DNA of 64,000 bases from Candidatus Saccharimonadota bacterium (GTDB lineage: Bacteria; Patescibacteriota; Saccharimonadia; Saccharimonadales; UBA4665). Location of the stretch: assembly GCA_028289245.1 (NCBI GenBank), contig JAQGGT010000004.1, positions 124,001-188,000 on the forward strand, in the 5' to 3' direction. The stretch's first letter is position 1, and every line of letters starts with the position of its first letter. This document shows positions 59,920 to 64,000 of the stretch, one piece after another. The position numbers were made by a program, and so were the translations under genes. The notes beneath the pieces were generated by a model. It had not been told where the DNA came from. It was given only the letters and a program-made list of their open reading frames with translations, and did not search any database.

Positions 59920-60411
59920 TTAGCGGCGTTCGCCCGGGACGTTGATAGCTTGATATACCGCTTCGGCAACGAGCTCCCGTAACAACTCTTGCGCTGCATC
60001 GGGCTCGGTAGGAACCTGCTCGTCAAAACTGACGATCGAAAGCATAGGACGAAGGTCCAGCAGGCTGCGCATAAAGTTGCCGTGCGGGATCGTCAGCATC
60101 CGGACCTCGGTTCGATCGGTGTCGCCCCGATCGTACACAGCGACCTGGCCGACGTTGGTGTCCGAGATGGCAGCCACTTGCCCAACCGTACGGCGTGCCA
60201 AATCAAAGGCTTGAACCAGGCGGCGAGCCGGTAAATTACGGTCTTGATTGGCTTTAATCAGGTATGGGTCGTAGAAGTGAACGTCGCTAATCCATTGCCG
60301 CGGAACGGTCGGTAAGTCATCACCGCGGAGTGGATGCAAGGTAAGTTGACTGTCGACGTCAGCAATAGAGCGGGGAGCGAAACGATTTGGGATGATAGAT
60401 CTGTTTGCCAT
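59920..60411 (-). CDS. Hypothetical protein, 163 aa
   Basis: 163 residues from ATG at 60411 (MANRSIIPNRFAPRSI); the longer ORF adds 11 residues overlapping the S7 leader gap. Soluble, no recognised motif; central part DTNVGQVAVYDRGDTDRTEVRM looks beta-rich. It lies between rpsG and fusA, interrupting the str operon. Confidence 0.55.
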   Translation of the reverse strand: MANRSIIPNRFAPRSIADVDSQLTLHPLRGDDLPTVPRQWISDVHFYDPYLIKANQDRNLPARRLVQAFDLARRTVGQVAAISDTNVGQVAVYDRGDTDRTEVRMLTIPHGNFMRSLLDLRPMLSIVSFDEQVPTEPDAAQELLRELVAEAVYQAINVPGERR

Positions 60412-60481
60412 AAATGTAATTTTCCATGTCGTAAAGAGATGCAAGCCGTATGGCTTACATCCCCTCTGTTATTCAAATATC

Positions 60482-60961
60482 TTAGGTTCGAGCAAAGTGG
60501 GCGAACGCACGGTTGGCTTCGGCCATTTTGTGGGTGTCTTCGCGCTTCTTTACCGCGGCACCTTGGCCGTTGTAAGCGTCTTGTAGTTCGGCGGCAATGC
60601 GGTCAGCCATGCTGATACCCTTGCGGGCGCGGCAGGCGGCTACAAACCACATGGTAGTCAGGTGGTTCTGGCGCTGGCCTTTGACCTCGAAGGGAATTTG
60701 GTAGTTGGCACCACCGACCCGACGAGAGCGAGTCTCGACGTGGGGCATGATGTTCTTGAAGGCCTGCTCAAAGACCTCGAGCGGGTTCTCTACCTTGAGG
60801 CGGTCGGCGGCCTTAGTCATGCCGTCGTAGACGAGGCGTTCGGCAATCTGCTTTTTACCATCTTGCATAACGCGGTTGATAAGCTTTTGCACTTGTGAGC
60901 TATCGTAAATGCGGTCACCAGGGACTTCACGAACGAGGGCTTTGGTTTTCTTGCGTGGCAT
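60482..60961 (-). CDS. rpsG: 30S ribosomal protein S7
   Basis: 159 residues. DPVYNSxLVxKxIN-type RIYDSSQVQKLINRVMQDGKKQIAE and the long helix AEANRAFAHFA identify S7. Start overlaps S12's stop by one base. Confidence 0.97.
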   Translation of the reverse strand: MPRKKTKALVREVPGDRIYDSSQVQKLINRVMQDGKKQIAERLVYDGMTKAADRLKVENPLEVFEQAFKNIMPHVETRSRRVGGANYQIPFEVKGQRQNHLTTMWFVAACRARKGISMADRIAAELQDAYNGQGAAVKKREDTHKMAEANRAFAHFART

Positions 60962-61374
60962 TATTTGCTCGCTTTCTTGGTACCGTACTTGGAACGGCCT
61001 TGCTTACGGTCGTTGACGCCCTGAAGGTCGAGGCTGCCACGAACGATGTGATAGCGCACACCCGGAAGATCCTTAACGCGTCCACCACGGATCAGCACCA
61101 CGGCGTGTTCCTGGAGGTTGTGGCCTTCACCGCCAATGTAGGCCCAGACTTCGTAGCCGTTAGTCAGGCGCACGCGGGCAACCTTACGGAGGGCCGAGTT
61201 CGGCTTCTTTGGAGTCTTGGTGGTGACCTTTACGCAGACGCCGCGCTTAAAGGGCGCTGGCTTCTCGTAGTTCTTAGTCTTTAAGTTGTTGACCACGCGC
61301 TGCATGGCTGGCGACTTGCTTTTGACAGTCGCACGGGTACGCGGTTTACGGACCAATTGGTTAATAGTTGGCAT
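60961..61374 (-). CDS. rpsL: 30S ribosomal protein S12
   Basis: 137 residues. [31 protein letters not shown], the [32 protein letters not shown] block and tail GRSKYGTKK are typical; decoding-site Lys residues are conserved. Confidence 0.98.
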   Translation of the reverse strand: MPTINQLVRKPRTRATVKSKSPAMQRVVNNLKTKNYEKPAPFKRGVCVKVTTKTPKKPNSALRKVARVRLTNGYEVWAYIGGEGHNLQEHAVVLIRGGRVKDLPGVRYHIVRGSLDLQGVNDRKQGRSKYGTKKASK

Positions 61375-61455
61375 AATTCTCCTTCACGGTGCAATCTACT
61401 GCGACTTGGGCGGCATGCCAACCTGCCCGGCTCGGATTGCTTAATTAATGTCCCA

Positions 61456-61484
61456 ATTGTAACAGATGAGCGCTCTCTGTTCAA
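61456..61484 (-). promoter_or_regulatory. Promoter of rpsL-rpsG
   Basis: TTGAAC (61479-61484), a 17-nt spacer and TACAAT (61456-61461) on the minus strand. Confidence 0.75.
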
Positions 61485-61602
61485 TAGGGTTTCGCTTTTC
61501 GCTGTTTACAGCTCGTCAGCACGACTATGATTCGTGGAAGCGAACGTGACAAGTAAACAGAGAGAGGGTAGTGATTGGTGGAGATTACTCTCTGCCTACT
61601 TG

Positions 61603-61638
61603 CCACGTCCACTCGGACATCGTTGTCCGCTAACGTGG
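61603..61638 (-). terminator. Nested hairpin after the cassette 2 gene
   Basis: CCACGT/ACGTGG outer stem (61603-61608, 61633-61638) and CGGACA/TGTCCG inner stem (61614-61619, 61624-61629). No U-tract. Confidence 0.55.
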
Positions 61639-61647
61639 TGGCTCACT

Positions 61648-62511
61648 TCACTTGGCGATGAACGTCAGCACGTAGAAGCCGTAGCACGCGAGGACGAAGC
61701 CGATGAGCGCAGCGATGCGAATGAACCAGTCGGTGAACTTGCCGTGCTGCACTGCTTCGGTTGCCCCCGACGTCTTGACGTCATTGTACGTGGCCTGCCA
61801 GGTCGGCGGCCAGTACTTGGGAAGCGGCTTGCCGCTGAGCACCTTCTGTTCGGCGACGTAGAGCTGCAGGTCGTCGAAGACGCCCTTTGCTGGTCGTCGA
61901 CCGGCGAAAAACGCAGCGGACAGACCGATGAGCTTGTCCGGCCAGGCGGCGATCGCGGTGTCCTTGGCCTTGTCCTCGAGGGATCTGGCGTGAGCTGCCG
62001 CGTCACTGTTGCTGGTGTTGTGCATGATGCCGTGGCGGATGCCGTAGACGACGCCGAGGGCGATCACGTAGCCAGCGACCGAGTACAACAGCACCAGTGG
62101 CACTGTTGCGAGGCCTTGCTTCCACGACAACCGGACGTCGTCCTTGACGTTGGAGATGCCGTGGTCGATCTCCCATTTGTCGAACTTGTTGATCGGCTTG
62201 AGCTTCTTGTAGCGGTTGCGAACCATGCAGACGCCAAGCAGTCCACCGAGCAGACCTTCCGCTTGGTCGCGGAGGCTGTGACGAACACCGTCCCAGGGAA
62301 CGCGGGCATGCCACTGGTGGTTGACCCAGCCGATCTTTTGGAAGATCAGGTAGTACAGGGCCGAGACGATCAGCGTGCCGATGTATGCGAACACGACCGC
62401 GTAGAACAGCAGCCAGATCTTGTTCTTGGCGAACTGGATCGGGTGCTTGATCGTGGTGAGCGGGGGCGGGAGGACGGGCTTGGCCTTTCCAGACTGAACA
62501 GTGGCTGTCAT
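61648..62511 (-). CDS. Multi-pass membrane protein of unknown function
   Basis: 287 residues from ATG at 62511 with AAGGGA upstream; a GTG at 62538 is less likely. About four hydrophobic segments: about 34-57, a weaker one near 80-95, about 128-152, and about 263-285 at the C-terminus. Long soluble loop between the last two contains KGVFDDLQLYVAEQKVLSGKPLPKYWPP. Codon use is strongly G/C-ending, unlike rpsL or rpoC on either side, so probably acquired. No family recognised. Confidence 0.7.
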   Translation of the reverse strand: MTATVQSGKAKPVLPPPLTTIKHPIQFAKNKIWLLFYAVVFAYIGTLIVSALYYLIFQKIGWVNHQWHARVPWDGVRHSLRDQAEGLLGGLLGVCMVRNRYKKLKPINKFDKWEIDHGISNVKDDVRLSWKQGLATVPLVLLYSVAGYVIALGVVYGIRHGIMHNTSNSDAAAHARSLEDKAKDTAIAAWPDKLIGLSAAFFAGRRPAKGVFDDLQLYVAEQKVLSGKPLPKYWPPTWQATYNDVKTSGATEAVQHGKFTDWFIRIAALIGFVLACYGFYVLTFIAK

Positions 62512-62578
62512 GAGACAGTCCCTTCTGTGTCGACTCACTCAACTGTGGTGTTGACGCGCAAACCCGAGTAGTGGATTC

Positions 62579-62629
62579 ACACAAAGTGAGATGCAAAGGC
62601 AGAGCGTGCGCTTGCATCTCACTTTGTGT
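62579..62629 (-). repeat. 18-bp perfect hairpin at the head of cassette 2
   Basis: ACACAAAGTGAGATGCAA (62579-62596) pairs perfectly with TTGCATCTCACTTTGTGT (62612-62629), 15-base loop. It lies between the terminal repeat and the gene start. Confidence 0.85.
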
Positions 62630-62700
62630 AGCGATGTATTCTCTGTTTACTTGTCAAAGTACCTTGGAGTCCGGCCAGAATGGCAGCTCACAAAGTACCA

Positions 62701-62714
62701 TTATAATAACATAA
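62701..62714 (+). repeat. Direct repeat flanking cassette 3, copy 1
   Basis: TTATAATAACATAA, identical to 63265-63278 on the other side of cassette 3. A/T-only sequence raises the chance of coincidence. Confidence 0.45.
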
Positions 62715-62759
62715 AAATAGAAGAAAACAAGCAGATTGCACGATGGGAAGAAGGTCAGA

Positions 62760-62810
62760 CCGAGGCGCGGCTATCCGAGTAGAATCACTCGATGGGCAGC
62801 CGCGCCTCGG
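62760..62810 (-). terminator. 13-bp hairpin after the cassette 3 gene
   Basis: CCGAGGCGCGGCT (62760-62772) pairs with AGCCGCGCCTCGG (62798-62810), with an inner CGAGT/ACTCG stem; no U-tract. Confidence 0.75.
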
Positions 62811-62828
62811 TTCACTGACCCTGCCGGT

Positions 62829-63176
62829 TCAGACCTTGGTGAGCTTCTTCTGCCGCCGGCTCTGGTGGAACTGCTGTCCGACCAGGTCTTTGACGAGGAG
62901 TAGCGGCCAGCCGAACGCTTGCGCGCTCTTCTTGGAGTCGAGCGTGCCGGCGACGGATCCGAAGAACAGGCGGATGACCACCATGATCAGGTAGACGGTC
63001 GCGGCGATCTTGAACGATGCCAGGAACAGCTTGGCGAAGCACCACACCAGGTAGAAGACCAGTGCGGCGAGGACGACGAGGAAGAGCAACCCGTAGGCGG
63101 CGCGTTCCTTCTTGCTGAGGTTCTTCGGTGGCTTGACGGGCATTCCCTGCTGGTCGATGATCGGCGTGGTTGTCAC
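62829..63176 (-). CDS. Small membrane protein with two helices, 115 aa
   Basis: 115 residues starting at GTG (MTTTPIIDQQGMPVKPPKNL). Two hydrophobic segments, about 28-48 (YGLLFLVVLAALVFYLVWCF) and about 52-75, then a basic tail (SRRQKKLTKV). The central SKKSAQAFGWPLLLVKDLVGQQ is amphipathic. Codons are mostly G/C-ending. No family recognised. Confidence 0.65.
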   Translation of the reverse strand: MTTTPIIDQQGMPVKPPKNLSKKERAAYGLLFLVVLAALVFYLVWCFAKLFLASFKIAATVYLIMVVIRLFFGSVAGTLDSKKSAQAFGWPLLLVKDLVGQQFHQSRRQKKLTKV

Positions 63177-63264
63177 TTCTGTCTCACTTTCGTGTAGGCG
63201 ACATCGGTATAGTGCAATCTGCTTGTTAAATTGCCCTTGTCGAACTCTACGTTACAAGAGAAGT

Positions 63265-63278
63265 TTATAATAACATAA
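63265..63278 (+). repeat. Direct repeat flanking cassette 3, copy 2
   Basis: Second copy of TTATAATAACATAA, 38 nt outside the right terminal repeat of cassette 3. Confidence 0.45.
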
Positions 63279-63320
63279 TTATAAATATAAACAATAGATC
63301 AAGCCGAGAGTTTCCCAGAT

Positions 63321-63352
63321 AAAACGACCCACCTATTTTGGGTGGGTCGTTT
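63321..63352 (-). terminator. Terminator of rpoC
   Basis: ACGACCCACC/GGTGGGTCGT stem followed by TTTTAT on the minus strand, 24 nt past the rpoC stop. Confidence 0.92.
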
Positions 63353-63375
63353 GTGAATGTGTTGGTGTGGGAGGG

Positions 63376-64000
63376 CTAGGCAGCGACTTCTTCGCCGATG
63401 ATCTCGTTGGCTTCAGCCTCGAGTGAATCGGTGGCATCATCGTCGTCGGCCCTCCAACCAGTACCAACCGGGATCTTGCGGCCGAGAATCACGTTCTCTT
63501 TGAGGCCATAGAGGCGGTCGACCTTGCCGGAAGTACTGGCAGCGATCAGCACACGGGTAGTGTCCTGGAAGCTGGCGGCGCTCAGGAAGGAGTCGGTACT
63601 CAGCGAGGCCTTAGTGATGCCGAGTAGCAACTGGCTGTACTGCGCTGGCTCTTTGCCTGCCGCGACGAGGGCATCATTAGCCTCAACGGCAGCGAGCTTG
63701 GAGACTACATCACCGGTTACAAATTCGCTATCACCGGCGTCTTCGATTTGGACGCGGCTGAACATCTGACGCACGATGATTTCCAGGTGCTTGTCAGCGA
63801 TGTTCTGGCCTTGACCGGCGAAGATACCAAGGATCTCGTTCATGATGTAGCGCTGCGTAGCTTCTACACTCTGCAGTACCATCAAGTCTTGGAGGTTCAT
63901 CGAACCGTTGGTCAGGCGCTGACCGGCTATAACCTTGGCACCGTCGGTGACTTGGATCTGCTTAAAGCCGGGGATTTCGTAGCGAACAACGCTCTGCTTG
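63376..64000 (-). CDS. rpoC: RNA polymerase beta' subunit, C-terminal part
   Basis: Runs off the right edge; about 208 residues are seen. The frame continues upstream of the internal Met with VVRYEIPGFKQIQVTDGAKVIAG. VQSVEATQRYIMNEILGIFAGQGQNIADKHLEIIVRQM-like sequence and ASLSTDSFLSAASFQDTTRVL are the hallmark beta' C-terminal blocks (trigger-loop-side and clamp anchor). Short acidic tail. Confidence 0.97.
   Translation of the reverse strand, partial: KQSVVRYEIPGFKQIQVTDGAKVIAGQRLTNGSMNLQDLMVLQSVEATQRYIMNEILGIFAGQGQNIADKHLEIIVRQMFSRVQIEDAGDSEFVTGDVVSKLAAVEANDALVAAGKEPAQYSQLLLGITKASLSTDSFLSAASFQDTTRVLIAASTSGKVDRLYGLKENVILGRKIPVGTGWRADDDDATDSLEAEANEIIGEEVAA

Larger units (their letters stand above)
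61547..62656 (-). mobile_element. Inverted-repeat cassette 2 (membrane protein)
   Basis: Perfect 17-bp inverted repeats TGACAAGTAAACAGAGA (61547-61563 and 62640-62656) enclose one gene. An 18-bp perfect hairpin lies at the gene-start end and a nested hairpin at the gene-stop end. The inner gene uses almost only G/C-ending codons. Inserted between rpsL and rpoC. No transposase, no clear target duplication. Confidence 0.65.
62726..63227 (-). mobile_element. Inverted-repeat cassette 3 (small membrane protein)
   Basis: Perfect 16-bp inverted repeats AACAAGCAGATTGCAC (62726-62741 and 63212-63227) enclose one gene and its hairpin. Only 69 nt separate it from cassette 2. A 14-bp direct repeat TTATAATAACATAA flanks it at 62701-62714 and 63265-63278. 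The gene has G/C-ending codons. Confidence 0.65.

Noticed and set aside
61534-62571. 345-codon plus-strand frame over cassette 2
   Set aside because: Shadow of the G/C-ending codons of the minus-strand membrane protein; no ribosome-binding site and an implausible Val/Asp-rich product.

Overview
The window looks like a chromosomal segment of a Candidate Phyla Radiation (Patescibacteria) bacterium, most likely Candidatus Saccharibacteria (TM7). Visible support: the S10-spc-alpha ribosomal block has no L30 between S5 and L15; adk and map are missing between secY and infA; L33, L36 and S14 are the cysteine-poor forms; the standard code is used; and many genes have a -10 hexamer only 6-8 nt before the start codon, as expected for leaderless mRNAs. 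The lineage is an inference; no database was searched.

Layout. 1-11.6 kb: a truncated membrane glycosyltransferase, a transglutaminase-like protein, a sensor kinase, a DUF45-type metallopeptidase, a P-loop kinase, tRNA-Trp and a 1284-residue flavoprotein. 11.7-18.0 kb: a 2H phosphoesterase and an envelope operon ending in an 1177-residue protein with three peptidoglycan-hydrolase domains. 18.1-23.6 kb: a glucan module (GT4/5 synthase-like, GH57, GH15, ROK-type sugar kinase). 23.6-29.8 kb: L33, PspC, three tRNAs and a compact minus-strand cluster of a PhyH-type dioxygenase, two GT-B glycosyltransferases, an HPr-kinase-like ATPase, a Nudix protein and two tiny ORFs. 29.9-36.2 kb: a DUF218 protein, a TPR protein, holB, an RluD-type synthase, trpS and a decayed racemase preceded by a structured leader. 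36.2-51.1 kb: the ribosomal/secY/rpoA block. 51.1-64 kb: the str region (S10, EF-Tu, EF-G, S7, S12, rpoC), unusually interrupted by accessory genes.

Most interesting: four short gene cassettes in the str region, each one gene bounded by perfect 13-17 bp inverted repeats. Three of the genes are strikingly rich in G/C-ending codons compared with their neighbours. Each cassette has its own repeat, but the gene-start ends share a TTNACA(A)G-like core. None encodes a transposase. They carry a lipoprotein, two membrane proteins and a K+ channel, and most also carry a strong hairpin after the gene. A possible fifth, weaker case is near position 1.4-1.6 kb. Other candidates are a three-way-junction leader with a 23-codon ORF and terminator (35.0-35.2 kb), a hairpin that would sequester a near-perfect Shine-Dalgarno before a 21-residue ORF (55.5-55.6 kb), a possible small RNA upstream of rpmG, and two palindromes at promoters.

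All calls come from reading the sequence; no alignments, folding programs or searches were run.
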